This document shows positions 26,401 to 34,704 of a stretch of 62,517 nt of DNA, piece by piece. The notes below the pieces were generated by a model that saw nothing but the letters and a program-made list of their open reading frames with translations, ran no database searches and was not told the origin of the DNA. This DNA is from Bradyrhizobium sp. SZCCT0148. Its GTDB lineage: Bacteria > Pseudomonadota > Alphaproteobacteria > Rhizobiales > Xanthobacteraceae. The position numbers were made by a program, and so were the translations under genes. Positions within the stretch are counted from its first letter, which is position 1. Each line of letters begins with the position of its first letter. The stretch spans positions 1 to 62,517 of the forward strand of contig NZ_JAFCKT010000021.1 in assembly GCF_018129985.1 (NCBI RefSeq), written 5' to 3'.

Positions 26401-29185
26401 GTTGATCGCGGCCTCGAGCGAGACCGCCAACCAGATCAAGGCGCTCTCCTCCGACGTGCAGCGTTCGCTCACGATGGCCGGCACCTCGACCGCCGAGATC
26501 CTCACCACCGGCGCGCGCGAGGCGCAGAACACCCTGGTTGCCGGCTCCTCGGATGCGGCGGCCCAGGTCAAATCGCTCACCGCCGACGTGCAGCGCTCGC
26601 TCTCGATGGCCGGCACCTCGACCGCCGAGACCATCACCGCCGGCGCGCGCGAGGCCCAGAACATGCTGGTCACGGCGTCTTCCGAGGCGGCCAACCAGGT
26701 CAAGTCGCTCGCGGCCGAAGTGCATCGTTCGCTCTCGCAGGTCGGCCAGTCGACCGCCGAGACGATCACCTCCAGCGCCCGCGACGCCCAGAGCACCCTG
26801 CTCACCGTTTCGGCCGAACAGACCAGCCAGGTTCGTTCGCTCGCGGCCGAGATGCAGCGCGCGCTGGCAACCGCCGGCGGTGCCACCATCGAGGCGCTCA
26901 CCAGCGGCGTGCGCGAGGCCCAGGGCACGCTGATCTCCGCCTCGACCGACGCGGCCAGCCAGATCAAGTCGCTGACCACGGACATCGAGCGCACGCTGAC
27001 CGCGGTCGGCGCCGACACCGCCTCGGCCATCCTCGGCAGCGCGCGTGAGGCCCAGATCTCGCTGACCTCGACCTCGGCGGACGCCGCGAACCAGATCCGC
27101 ACGATCTCGACCGAGATCGAGCGCACGCTGAGCGCAGCCACCGCGAACGCGACCAACGACATCCAGACCAGCGCGCTCAACGCCCAGAACGCGCTGATCA
27201 CCGCCGCCAACGAGGCGAGCTCGCGGGTCAAGACGAGTTCGTCCGACGTCGAGCGTTCGGTGCTCGCCGCCAGCTCCAGCTTCGGCCAGGCGATGACCGG
27301 CAAGACCGACGAGATCGTCACCTATGTGCAGCAGCAGGCCGACCGCCTGTCGAACATGATCGACGCCAAGCGCGGCTCCCTGGTCGACGCGATCGGCTCC
27401 AAGACCAGCCAGCTGACGCTCGACATCGACCGCGTCACCTCGGACGCGCTGAAGTCGATCGAGACGCGCGGCCATGCGTTCTCGCAGACCATGATGGGCA
27501 ACGGCTCGGAAGTCGCGCGCACCATCAACGCGGCGAGCGAGATCGCCACGACGGCGGTCAGCAAGTCCCTCAAGGACCTCGAGCAGGCCTCGCGTTCGGC
27601 GATCGACCAGTCGCGCCAGGTCTCGATCGCGGCCGTCACCGAGATGCAGGAGACCAGCAAGATCCTGCGTACCGACACGGTGGCGCTGTTCGAGCGTCTG
27701 CGCGAAGGCAACATCCTCCTTCAGGAGGTGCTGACCGGTGCGCACGACAACCTCAACTCGCTCGAGCGGGCGCTGGTGACGCGTGTCGCCGACTTCGTCT
27801 CGGCGATGAACGACGTCACCTCGCGCAACGGCGAGGCGACGCAGAACCTGGAAGAGCAGCTCAATGTCTTCAACAGCAAGACCACGAAGGCGCTCCAGGA
27901 CCTCGGCGAGCTGTCGACCCAGTTCGACGCGCACGGCAAGGCTTTGGTCGACGCCGCGCAAGTCGTCGAGCAGAGCAACAAGAACACCACCGCCTCGCTC
28001 GCCGAGCGCAAGCAGGCGCTGGAATCGCTCGTCACCACGATCGACCTGCGCACGGCCGATCTCGACCAGCGGCTGTCGCGCTTCACCGGCCTGCTCGACG
28101 AATCGCTGGCGGCTGCGGAAGAGCGTGCCCGCGACATCGCTCGCGTCGTCGCCGAGACAGCCGGCGCTGGCTCGGCCGCGATCACCCGCCAGTTCGAGGC
28201 GGTGCGCGTGGCCTCGGAGGAGGAGCACCGTCAGACCATCGAGGCCATGCACGACATCTACCGCACCACCACCGACGAAGCGGATGCGATGTTTAAGCAG
28301 TCGACGGAGAAGTTCTCCAACCTCGTCGCCAGCATGAAGCAGATGGCCTTCGAGATGCACAACGAGCTCGAAGCCACCCGCAACGAGCTGCGCCGCGGCG
28401 TGCTCGAGATGCCGCAGGAGGCCGCCGAGAGCACTGCGCAGATGCGCAAGGTGATCGTCGACCAGATCGAGGCCCTCGCCGAGCTCAACCGCATCGTGGC
28501 CCAGCATGGCCGCGGCCTCGACGTCACCACGACGGGCCGCGCGTCCGTCGCCGTCCATCGCCAGGAGGAGCCGGTGATGGCGGCTGCGGGTGCCCGCGCC
28601 ACCGAGACCCGGATGCGCGACACCGGCAGCGCCTCGACGCTGCCGCCGCCGGACCTCGGCATGCCGGCCGCGCGCCGCACCGAAGCACCGCCGGTCGCGC
28701 CCGCCGGCAACGACCAGGGCCGGGACGGCTGGCTGTCGGACCTCCTCAACCGGACAGACGCCAATCAGGGCGCCCCGACCGGCCGTGAGGCGCCGCGCGG
28801 CCGCCAGGCTGCCCCGGCTCCGCAGCCGCAGGCGCCGCAAGGCGGCGGCAATCCGCTGGAATCGCTGTCGCTCGACATCGGCCGGCTGATGGACCGCAAC
28901 CTCGCCGCGGAGATGTGGGACCGCTACCAGCGCGGCGAGAACAAGGCCTTCACCAAGCGCCTCTACACGCCCGCCGGCCAGAAGGCCTTCGATGAGGTCG
29001 CCCGCAAGTACCGCGCCGACCGCAACTTCAAGGGCACGGTCGACCGCTACGTTGCCGAGTTCGAGCGCCTGCTCGACGAAGTGGCCCGCGACGGCCGCGG
29101 TCCGCAGGAACTGCGCAGCCATCTGACTTCGGAAACGGGCCTGGTCTACACGCTGCTCGCGCACGCGGCGGGCCGGCTGGGGTAA
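23408..29185 (+). CDS. Giant membrane-anchored coiled-coil protein, Growth Pole Ring (GPR)/RgsE-like
   Basis: Protein of 1925 residues. Residues 1-100 are soluble and Pro-rich; two membrane helices follow at about 108-128 and 142-165; then about 1450 residues of continuous helix, a Pro-rich linker (about 1745-1810) and a conserved globular end (about 1812-1925, starting GNPLESLSLDIGRLMDRN). The helical part includes five 22-residue and ten 44-residue tandem repeats. Size, N-terminal membrane anchor, apolipoprotein-like repeats and the globular end match Agrobacterium GPR (Atu1348) and Sinorhizobium RgsE, which build the ring at the growing pole of Hyphomicrobiales. The assignment is by architecture; no alignment was run. 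It resembles a chemoreceptor only through its coiled coil; no HAMP or signalling hairpin tip is seen. A terminator follows. Confidence 0.75.
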   Translation: MANTPKKVKDPTEVALSAIQEALNISDTAADTSRNAAVRNETAPSMAPPPPIFDEPSFEPRPAANERANVFDPVEEPRASRRAANDDRETIGQLLQALQTGRPARSIYTGATIFTVIWLAACAALTVGFLPSIQAAMGQSGGVLAIAGLVTMFFAPIMLFYFLASLVWRGQQMSSVAQAMAQVAIRFSEPEGSASDSMVTVGQAIRREVAAMGDGIERAIARAGELETLVANEVAALERAYSDNEVRIRALLQDIAHQRDNLVGQAEQVRSAISGVQIDLRHDIALISDAIASRVDEVAKSITGALEERGAHITSALSNAGDNMILALGERGGDLLDRLEEASNETTRAVLDASERLTTSLNFKTGHVHDEFVDLADRVHEMLNERIDRITGEFEQRSAAIVDGISERTEQVHDSLKNSSDSLLLELELRSNDLSAKIDDAGNRLAGQILTSGDKASEALDATVNTLVAKVVSQTETAHDSLSLQMSAFDELVRNQGTELVEKFARDSGTLGALITRHISEFDRTVKTFGGEIVERMGQRTQDIHDSLKTYVDNFDTRFTANGGEITAILDQRLVQFETTIGERVSNLDTSLNGKIASLDGTIEGHIKTFDEQLVGRVAALEQSFDTRAKSVTETIDNRLDTLATTLTDGATQAIQSIDSRLTHLTTSLTDGASQTIHTIDTRLTHLTTTLTGGATQALESIDSRLTYLSTAVTNGASQAVQSIDTRLTLLTSTLTDGTAQAIEAVDRRITGVTEMIDGRSTHLTDTVTARFQEIHQAIETKVGSVANDIDVRVAQFEDLLGSRVEAVAGRIESSGRQASEDMMSRAEMISTAIRSHVEDAERSLTNLVVNTSETIQTGARTAQQSLMTVSSDVNAQLKMTSAEVEQALTAVGTGAANSILTSAREAQSTLVTASGEASNQIKGLAADVERTLSAAGSATAASILAGAREVQTTLVTASSDAANHVKTLTADVQRSLSLAGTTTAESITAGARDAQSALIAASSETANQIKALSSDVQRSLTMAGTSTAEILTTGAREAQNTLVAGSSDAAAQVKSLTADVQRSLSMAGTSTAETITAGAREAQNMLVTASSEAANQVKSLAAEVHRSLSQVGQSTAETITSSARDAQSTLLTVSAEQTSQVRSLAAEMQRALATAGGATIEALTSGVREAQGTLISASTDAASQIKSLTTDIERTLTAVGADTASAILGSAREAQISLTSTSADAANQIRTISTEIERTLSAATANATNDIQTSALNAQNALITAANEASSRVKTSSSDVERSVLAASSSFGQAMTGKTDEIVTYVQQQADRLSNMIDAKRGSLVDAIGSKTSQLTLDIDRVTSDALKSIETRGHAFSQTMMGNGSEVARTINAASEIATTAVSKSLKDLEQASRSAIDQSRQVSIAAVTEMQETSKILRTDTVALFERLREGNILLQEVLTGAHDNLNSLERALVTRVADFVSAMNDVTSRNGEATQNLEEQLNVFNSKTTKALQDLGELSTQFDAHGKALVDAAQVVEQSNKNTTASLAERKQALESLVTTIDLRTADLDQRLSRFTGLLDESLAAAEERARDIARVVAETAGAGSAAITRQFEAVRVASEEEHRQTIEAMHDIYRTTTDEADAMFKQSTEKFSNLVASMKQMAFEMHNELEATRNELRRGVLEMPQEAAESTAQMRKVIVDQIEALAELNRIVAQHGRGLDVTTTGRASVAVHRQEEPVMAAAGARATETRMRDTGSASTLPPPDLGMPAARRTEAPPVAPAGNDQGRDGWLSDLLNRTDANQGAPTGREAPRGRQAAPAPQPQAPQGGGNPLESLSLDIGRLMDRNLAAEMWDRYQRGENKAFTKRLYTPAGQKAFDEVARKYRADRNFKGTVDRYVAEFERLLDEVARDGRGPQELRSHLTSETGLVYTLLAHAAGRLG
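25310..25639 (+). repeat. Five tandem 66-bp (22-residue) repeats in the giant gene
   Basis: Units begin at residues 635, 657, 679, 701 and 723, each of the form S/T-I-D-x-R-L-T-x-L-T-T-x-L-T-x-G-A-x-Q-x-I/L; a degenerate sixth follows. 22 residues equal two hendecads, so the units preserve the coiled-coil phase. Confidence 0.9.
25961..27280 (+). repeat. Ten tandem 132-bp (44-residue) repeats in the giant gene
   Basis: Residues 852-1291 divide exactly into ten 44-residue units without an insertion or deletion. A typical unit starts TAETITAGAREAQN and continues through ANQVKSLTADVQRSLS to AGTS. 44 residues equal four hendecads (11-residue coiled-coil repeats). Units 4 to 6 are the most alike, also at DNA level, so they are the likely newest copies. 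Confidence 0.95.
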
Positions 29186-29213
29186 TTGGCTGAGAGCAAA
29201 AGTGACGAATGAG

Positions 29214-29244
29214 AACGGAGGCCTCGCGGCCTCCGTTTTTGTTT
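29214..29244 (+). terminator. Rho-independent terminator of the giant gene
   Basis: Perfect 10-bp stem AACGGAGGCC (29214-29223) with GGCCTCCGTT (29228-29237), loop TCGC, followed by TTTGTTT. It is 28 nt beyond the stop codon. Confidence 0.9.
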
Positions 29245-29340
29245 GGGCGCGTCACTCTGAGGAGGGATCGTAGGCAGTCTCGATTGCTTCGCTGCGCTCG
29301 CAATGACGGATGAGAGGGCATGCACCTCTCTCCTCTCATG

Positions 29341-29472
29341 CCCCGGACGCAGCGCAGCGCCCCTTCGGCGGTGCGCTGCTGAGCCTGGGTCCATCTCTCC
29401 GCAGGTACTGTGTTGCCGTCTGGGTCCCGCGCTGCGCAACAACGCGAAGAGCGTTGCAGCGCGTCCGGGACA
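29341..29472. repeat. Dispersed palindromic repeat, copy B
   Basis: This is the near copy of the element at 521-651, with the same first 20 nt and the same 17-nt end, in the same orientation. It fills most of the 325-nt gap between the giant gene and mlaD, where no gene is seen. Confidence 0.75.
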
Positions 29473-29510
29473 CGAGACCTGGCTTGCAACGATGAGGAGA
29501 TAGACTGCCC

Positions 29511-30386
29511 CTACCGCCTCTGCGCAGGCGCCTGCCTCGGCGGCTCGGGCGCCGGCGGTGGCGGCGGTGGTGCGCTGCTGTTGCTGGCGCCGAACAGGAC
29601 GCGGGTGGGGTTGCGGTCGAAATTGTTCACGGCGCGGCTGATGTCGCCCAGCGTACGGCGGCCGTCGGCCATCAACGCGCCGGAGCGCTTGTCGAAATCG
29701 TCGGCGAGTTCGCGGATCGACTTCACCGCCTGGAACAGTTCGCCGCCGTCCTTGCCGCCGGCCAGCGTGTTGAGACCGAGCATGAGGTTGTCGGCCTTGA
29801 GCATGACGCCGTCGACCTTGACCATCACGCCGTCGATCTTCTCGGAATTGCGGGCGAGCGAACTGGTGAAGGTCTCGAGGTTCTTCAGCGAGTTCTTCAC
29901 CGATTCCTGATTGTCGGCGACGATCTTGTTGATGTTCTGCAGCGTGCCGCGGATCGCCTCGGTGACGTCCTGCAGCTTGTTGGGGTCTGCCGTCAGCGTC
30001 GGGATGCCGTCCTGGTCCAGCGGCGGCGGCGGCGCGGCTTCGTCGCCACCCTTGAGCGAGATCGCGGCGACGCCGGTGAGGCCCTGGAATTCGAGGCCGA
30101 CCAGGGTGTCCTTGCGGATCGGAGCGTTGTTCTCGATCATGGCGAGTGCGACAACCCGCCGCGGATTGTCCAGCTTCACCGAGACCACTTCGCCGACCCG
30201 GATACCGTTGAAATTGACGCTGCCGCCGTTGCGCAGGCCCGCGGCCGGCCCTTCGAACACGACGCGCAGGGGACTGCGCTGCTTGGTGGTGTGCAGCGAC
30301 TGGAACCACAGCACGAAGCCGATCGCCGCGGCGATCACCGCCAGCGTAAACGACCCGATCAAGACGTAGTTTGCCCGCGTTTCCAT
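29511..30386 (-). CDS. MlaD-like MCE-domain lipid transport protein
   Basis: Protein of 291 residues: one N-terminal membrane anchor (about 8-28), one MCE domain (about 38-115, with VVFEGPAAGLRNGGSVNFNGIRVGEV), then a helical stretch and a Pro-rich C-terminus. MCE proteins form a ring in the periplasm that passes lipids across it. It is the last gene of the mlaE-mlaF-mlaD set, 29 nt after mlaF. It is longer than Escherichia coli MlaD because of the helical tail, similar to other rhizobial versions. No MlaA, MlaB or MlaC gene is seen nearby. Confidence 0.9.
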   Translation of the reverse strand: METRANYVLIGSFTLAVIAAAIGFVLWFQSLHTTKQRSPLRVVFEGPAAGLRNGGSVNFNGIRVGEVVSVKLDNPRRVVALAMIENNAPIRKDTLVGLEFQGLTGVAAISLKGGDEAAPPPPLDQDGIPTLTADPNKLQDVTEAIRGTLQNINKIVADNQESVKNSLKNLETFTSSLARNSEKIDGVMVKVDGVMLKADNLMLGLNTLAGGKDGGELFQAVKSIRELADDFDKRSGALMADGRRTLGDISRAVNNFDRNPTRVLFGASNSSAPPPPPPAPEPPRQAPAQRR

Positions 30387-30415
30387 CAGGTGCTCCGGCT
30401 ACTCATCACAGCTCC

Positions 30416-31198
30416 TCAACCCATGACCGCGCGGGCGCGCTTGCCATGGAAATATTGCCTCAGCCAGGGATGCTGCGAGGCCTGCATGTCGGCGATCGAC
30501 CCTGCCGCTATGATCTTGCCGTTCCCTAAAACGGCGATGCGGTCACATGCGGTGTAAAGGCTGTCGAGGTCGTGGGTTACCATGAAAACCGTCAGCCCCA
30601 AAGTGCGCTGGAGCGTCCTGACCAGTTCGTCGAAGTCGCCGGCACCGATCGGATCGAGGCCCGAGGTCGGCTCGTCCAGGAACACGAGATCGGGATCGAG
30701 CGAGAGTGCGCGCGCCAGCGCGACGCGCTTGATCATGCCGCCCGAGAGTTCGGACGGGAAGCGATCGGCGACCTCAGGCTTGAGTCCGACCATGGTGAGC
30801 TTGGCGATGGTGATCTCGTCCATCAGCCGCTGCGACACGCGCAGATACTCGCGCATCGGGAACTGGATGTTCTGCCGCACGGTCAGCGAGGAGAACAGCG
30901 CGCCTTGCTGGAACAACACGCCCCAGCGGCGCTCGACGTTGCGGCGCTGCGATGTGTTGGAGGAATCGAGATCGACGCCGAACACCTCGATGGAGCCTGC
31001 GAGCTTCGGAACGAGGCCGATGATGGTGCGCGTCAGCACCGACTTGCCCGCGCCCGAGGGGCCGACGAATCCCAAGATCTCGCCGCGCTTGACGTCGAGG
31101 TTGAGGCCGTCGAGCACACGCGTCGCGCCGAACTGCACGGTGATGTCGCGGACGCGGATGATGGGGTTCTGGATTTCGCCTTGAACTTCTTTTGCCAT
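30416..31198 (-). CDS. MlaF-like ABC transporter ATPase
   Basis: Protein of 260 residues with all ABC ATPase motifs: Walker A GPSGAGKS near residue 47, Q-loop in LFQQGALFSSLTV, signature LSGGM near 151, Walker B LVFLDEPTSGLDP and the switch His in VTHD. It powers MCE-type phospholipid movement with the MlaE permease and MlaD. The ATG at 31198 lies 2 nt after the mlaE stop codon, so translation is probably coupled; a GTG two codons earlier is possible. Confidence 0.93.
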   Translation of the reverse strand: MAKEVQGEIQNPIIRVRDITVQFGATRVLDGLNLDVKRGEILGFVGPSGAGKSVLTRTIIGLVPKLAGSIEVFGVDLDSSNTSQRRNVERRWGVLFQQGALFSSLTVRQNIQFPMREYLRVSQRLMDEITIAKLTMVGLKPEVADRFPSELSGGMIKRVALARALSLDPDLVFLDEPTSGLDPIGAGDFDELVRTLQRTLGLTVFMVTHDLDSLYTACDRIAVLGNGKIIAAGSIADMQASQHPWLRQYFHGKRARAVMG

Positions 31199-31200
31199 CG

Positions 31201-32334
31201 TCACATCCCGATCGCGGCGAAGAAGATGGCGAATACGCCGTCCATCACGATGACGAAGAAGATGCCTTTCACGACAGACGACGTCGTATGCTGCCCGAGC
31301 GATTCCGCGCTGCCCTGCACGGCGAGCCCCTCGACGCAGGCGACGATGCCGATCACCGCAGCCATCACTGGCGCCTTGACGATGCCGACGATGAAATGGT
31401 CGATCGAGATGGCGTCGCGCAGCCGCAGCAGGAAAGCTTCGGGCTGGACGCCGCCATAAAGCCAGGCGACGAGGCCGCCGCCATAGAGCGCGGCCATCGC
31501 ACCGAGAAAAGCCAGGATCGGCAGCGCCAGCACCAGGGCCAGCATGCGCGGCAACACCAGCACCTCGATCGGGTCGAAGCCCATGGTGCGGAGCGCGTCG
31601 ATCTCCTCGCGCATCTTCATCGAGCCCAGCTCGGCAGTGTAGGCACTGCCGGACCGGCCCGCGACCATGATGGCGACCAGCAGCACGCCGATCTCACGCA
31701 GCACCAGCACGCCGAGCATGTCGACGACGAACAGATCGGCGCCGAAGCGGCGAAAATGGAAGATGCCTTGTTGCGCGATGATGCAGCCGATCAGGAAAGT
31801 GATCAGCACCACGATCGGCACCGCGCGCCAGCAGACCTGCTCCATGTGATGCACGGTCGAGGTCAGGCGGAACGAGCGGGGGTGGATCAGGGTACGCGCG
31901 CCCGCGGCGAGCACCGCGCCCAGCATGTCGACCAGGCCCGCGACCGTGCCGGCGACGCCGGCCACGGCGCGGCCGATCTGCTCGAGCATGCCGGTGATGG
32001 TGATCGTGCTGCTGTCGACCACCGGGTTCGCCCGGACCCGGCGCACCTCGTCAACGAGGCTCGAATAGTTCGCCGAGAGACCCGCGATCTGCGCCTCGAC
32101 GGCGCCTTGCGTCAGGCTGCGGCGCAGCCGCTCGATCAGCCAGGCGCCGAAGGTGTCGAGCTTGGCGACTTCGGAGACGTCGATGAAGATGCTTTGCGGG
32201 CCGCCGGCGAGTTTCTCGGCGTCGGCCACCATCCGCTCCAGCACCGGCGCGAAGCTCGCGGTCCAGGTTCCCGTGGCGCAGAGTGCCAGCGCATTGCCCT
32301 TGGCAATCCGTTCGAGCTTCGGATCGCTATTCAA
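31201..32334 (-). CDS. MlaE-like permease with fused N-terminal STAS domain
   Basis: Protein of 377 residues. Residues 1-105 form a STAS domain (IFIDVSEVAKLDTFGAWLIERL), equivalent to separate MlaB in E. coli; residues 130-377 form the MlaE permease, with the conserved VAGRSGSAYTAELGSMKMREEIDAL coupling region near 232 described by its key residues G-R-S-G, E-L-G and E-E-I-D-A-L. The fusion explains the absence of an mlaB gene. The start codon appears to be TTG with GGAG 9 nt upstream; no ATG fits. It is first in the operon. Confidence 0.9.
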   Translation of the reverse strand: MNSDPKLERIAKGNALALCATGTWTASFAPVLERMVADAEKLAGGPQSIFIDVSEVAKLDTFGAWLIERLRRSLTQGAVEAQIAGLSANYSSLVDEVRRVRANPVVDSSTITITGMLEQIGRAVAGVAGTVAGLVDMLGAVLAAGARTLIHPRSFRLTSTVHHMEQVCWRAVPIVVLITFLIGCIIAQQGIFHFRRFGADLFVVDMLGVLVLREIGVLLVAIMVAGRSGSAYTAELGSMKMREEIDALRTMGFDPIEVLVLPRMLALVLALPILAFLGAMAALYGGGLVAWLYGGVQPEAFLLRLRDAISIDHFIVGIVKAPVMAAVIGIVACVEGLAVQGSAESLGQHTTSSVVKGIFFVIVMDGVFAIFFAAIGM

Positions 32335-32424
32335 GATGTCCGCTCCCGTAGGGGGCGGAGAAAATCAGAGTGTTGCGCACGCGCCCTTACCCAGAGAAGG
32401 TATCCCCAAGTGGTTAATGTTAGT

Positions 32425-32442
32425 TGCTAGAGGTAACTAGCA
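32425..32442. promoter_or_regulatory. Palindrome between the mla operon and the dipeptide epimerase gene
   Basis: TGCTAG-AGGTAA-CTAGCA is a perfect 6-bp inverted repeat with a 6-nt spacer, in the 133-nt divergent promoter region. It could be an operator for either gene. No regulator is identified. Confidence 0.35.
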
Positions 32443-32467
32443 GGTTCAGATTTCGCCAGAGTTCAAA

Positions 32468-33463
32468 ATGACTTCCATGAAATTTGCTTCCCTGGCGGCG
32501 CGAATCGAGCGCTTCCCGATCGCCGGCAGCTTCACCATCAGCCGGGGGGCCAAAACCGAGGCCGTGACCGTCGTGGCCGAGGTCAGCCGGGACGGGCTCA
32601 CCGGCCGCGGCGAATGCGTGCCCTACCCCCGCTACCGCGAGACGCCCGAGGCGACGCTTGCCGCCATCCAGGCCATGCAGCAGGCCGTCGCGGACGGCCT
32701 GACACGGGAAGCCCTCCAGGCCGCCATGGCGCCCGGGGCAGCCCGCAACGCGCTGGATTGCGCCCTGATCGATTTGGAGGCCAAGGCGGCTGGCCTGCGG
32801 GCCTGGAAACTGCTCGACCGGCCGGTGCCGGGCGAGCGCACCACGGCGTACACGATCTCGTTAGGGACCCCTGAGGCGATGGCTGCCGCGACCGCCAAGG
32901 CGGCGCACCGGCCCCTGCTCAAGATCAAGCTCGGCGGCGATGGCGATCCGGAGCGGATCACGGCGGTGCGCAAGGCCGCGCCCGAATCCGAGCTGATCGT
33001 GGATGCCAACGAGGCCTGGACCGAGGCCAATCTGGAGCACAATCTTGCCGCCTGCGACGCGGTCGGCGTCACGCTGGTGGAGCAGCCGCTGCCGGCAGGC
33101 AAGGACGCGGTGCTGGCGCGGATCAGGCGCCCGCTTTCGGTGTGCGCCGACGAGAGCGTGCACGACCGCTCTTCGCTTGCTGCCTTGCGCGAGCGCTACG
33201 ACGCCGTGAACATCAAGCTCGACAAGACCGGCGGCCTCACCGAAGCGCTGGCGATGGCGGATGCCGCGCAGGCACTCGGCTTCGAGATCATGATCGGCTG
33301 CATGGTCGCAACCTCGCTGTCGATGGCGCCCGCGATGCTGGTGACGCCGCAGGCGCGCTTCGTCGACCTCGATGGGCCGCTGCTGCTGGCGCGCGACCGC
33401 GATCACGCCCTGCGTTATGACGACAGCCTGGTCTATCCGCCGGACGCTTCGCTTTGGGGCTGA
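32468..33463 (+). CDS. dgcA: L-Ala-D/L-Glu (dipeptide) epimerase
   Basis: Protein of 331 residues of the enolase superfamily, muconate-lactonizing subgroup. Catalytic features are LKIKLGG (K-x-K) near residue 155, metal ligands in VDANEAW, VEQPLP and CADESVHD, and the second acid/base Lys in NIKLDKTGG. This arrangement fits dipeptide epimerases such as YcjG, which interconvert L-Ala-D-Glu and L-Ala-L-Glu during murein peptide recycling. The exact dipeptide cannot be read. The 3' end overlaps by 31 nt the end of the MFS gene on the other strand. Confidence 0.82.
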   Translation: MTSMKFASLAARIERFPIAGSFTISRGAKTEAVTVVAEVSRDGLTGRGECVPYPRYRETPEATLAAIQAMQQAVADGLTREALQAAMAPGAARNALDCALIDLEAKAAGLRAWKLLDRPVPGERTTAYTISLGTPEAMAAATAKAAHRPLLKIKLGGDGDPERITAVRKAAPESELIVDANEAWTEANLEHNLAACDAVGVTLVEQPLPAGKDAVLARIRRPLSVCADESVHDRSSLAALRERYDAVNIKLDKTGGLTEALAMADAAQALGFEIMIGCMVATSLSMAPAMLVTPQARFVDLDGPLLLARDRDHALRYDDSLVYPPDASLWG

Positions 33464-34629
33464 GGCATCAGCCGATGCCGCGCCGACCAGATCAGAAGCG
33501 CGCCGGCCGCGGCCATCGCAGCCATCACGTAATACACGCCATCGCCGATCCGGGCATAGATCGCGCCTGACGCGATCGAGGTCGCAGCGCTGAGCAGTCC
33601 GCTGCACGCGGCGAGGTAGCCCTGCCCTCGCGCGATCTGATGCGAGGGCACGCGCTGCACCAGCAGATTCATCGTGCCGACGACGGTCATGCCGAAGCTG
33701 AGGCCATGGCCGAGCTGCACGATCGCGAGCAGCGCGAGCGGCGGCTCATTGGCCGTGACGATCCAGCGCAGCACGGCGCTGCCCCCTCCGATCGCGATCA
33801 TGGTGGACGGATGCAGCGAGAAGCGCGGCGACAGCGCGAACACCACGATCTCCGCGATCACGCCCAGCGTCCACAGGCCCGCGATCGTGAGCCCGCTGAT
33901 CCCATGGAGCTGCCAGTTGATGGCCGAGAAGGTGTAGTAGGCGACGTGGCTGCCCTGAATCAGCGCCGCCGAAACGATGACGGGCCAGAAGCCGGCATCG
34001 CGCAGCAGCGCCTTGCCGGCATGCCTTTCCGTTGTCTTGCGCCTGACGTCGTCCAGCGGCCGAAGCAGCAGGCCGGCTGCGACCGCAACGACGGCCCATG
34101 CGACGATGACCCAGATCAGATCGCGCGCGGCGATGTGGTCGACGAGATAGCCGCAGGCGAGCGAGCCGGCGGCGAAGGCGGCTGAGCCCCACAGCCGCAA
34201 GGGTCCGTAATCGAGCCCGTAGCGGGCGACGCCGCGGAGCGCATAGGCATCCGTCAGCGGCATCGTCGGCGTCCACATCATGCAGGTCGCGGCGTAGATC
34301 AAAAACAGCGCCAGCGGCTGCTGCTGCAGCCCGACCGCGGTAAAGCCGATCGCGGTCGCCAGCACCGACACAATCATGCCGGCGCGAATCGCCTGTCGCT
34401 TTTCGGCGAAGGCGGTCACTTGCGGCAGCGTGGTGAAGCGCGTGATCGCCGGCAGCGCGTTGATGAGGCCGATCCAGGCCGCGTCGACGCCGATCGCCTT
34501 CAGCCACACCGGGAAGAACGGCAGATGCGTGCCCGAGACCGCGAACACGGCCGAATAGAACAGCGCCAGGCTGACGGCGAATCGCCGTTTCGCCGGTGCT
34601 GGCGTGGGGATTTGTGATTCGGGTGCCAT
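33433..34629 (-). CDS. MFS transporter, HcaT/LacY-like family
   Basis: Protein of 398 residues with 12 predicted helices. The N-terminus (LFYSAVFAVSGTHLPFFPVWLKAIG) and the pattern across helices 4-5 (PTMPLTDAYALRG, YGPLRLWGSAAF) match the phenylpropionate permease/nucleoside symporter branch of MFS. Substrate unknown; proximity to the dipeptide epimerase may be accidental because the two genes converge. The ATG at 34629 is chosen because it begins the conserved region; the frame runs far upstream antisense to the next gene. No strong ribosome site is visible. Confidence 0.83.
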   Translation of the reverse strand: MAPESQIPTPAPAKRRFAVSLALFYSAVFAVSGTHLPFFPVWLKAIGVDAAWIGLINALPAITRFTTLPQVTAFAEKRQAIRAGMIVSVLATAIGFTAVGLQQQPLALFLIYAATCMMWTPTMPLTDAYALRGVARYGLDYGPLRLWGSAAFAAGSLACGYLVDHIAARDLIWVIVAWAVVAVAAGLLLRPLDDVRRKTTERHAGKALLRDAGFWPVIVSAALIQGSHVAYYTFSAINWQLHGISGLTIAGLWTLGVIAEIVVFALSPRFSLHPSTMIAIGGGSAVLRWIVTANEPPLALLAIVQLGHGLSFGMTVVGTMNLLVQRVPSHQIARGQGYLAACSGLLSAATSIASGAIYARIGDGVYYVMAAMAAAGALLIWSARHRLMPQPQSEASGG

Positions 34630-34704
34630 CAAACCAATTGCGATTCGGTCGATATCGTGGTGATCGTTACTGTAACGCGCGGTGATTTGCGCGACGAGAT
34701 CGCA

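Noticed and set aside
25961..27280. Regular 132-bp repeats considered as a CRISPR or other DNA repeat array
   Set aside because: The repeats are in frame, continuous without spacers, diverge mostly as synonymous or conservative changes, and form a coiled coil.
25559..29164. A 1201-codon open frame on the minus strand opposite the giant gene
   Set aside because: It mirrors the repeats of the plus-strand gene, has a low-complexity Arg/Gly/Asp composition and no ribosome site. Long antisense frames are expected in high-GC repeated genes.
23408..29185. Chemoreceptor (MCP) assignment for the giant protein
   Set aside because: Two close membrane helices and a coiled coil are present, but there is no HAMP domain, no periplasmic sensor and no conserved signalling tip.
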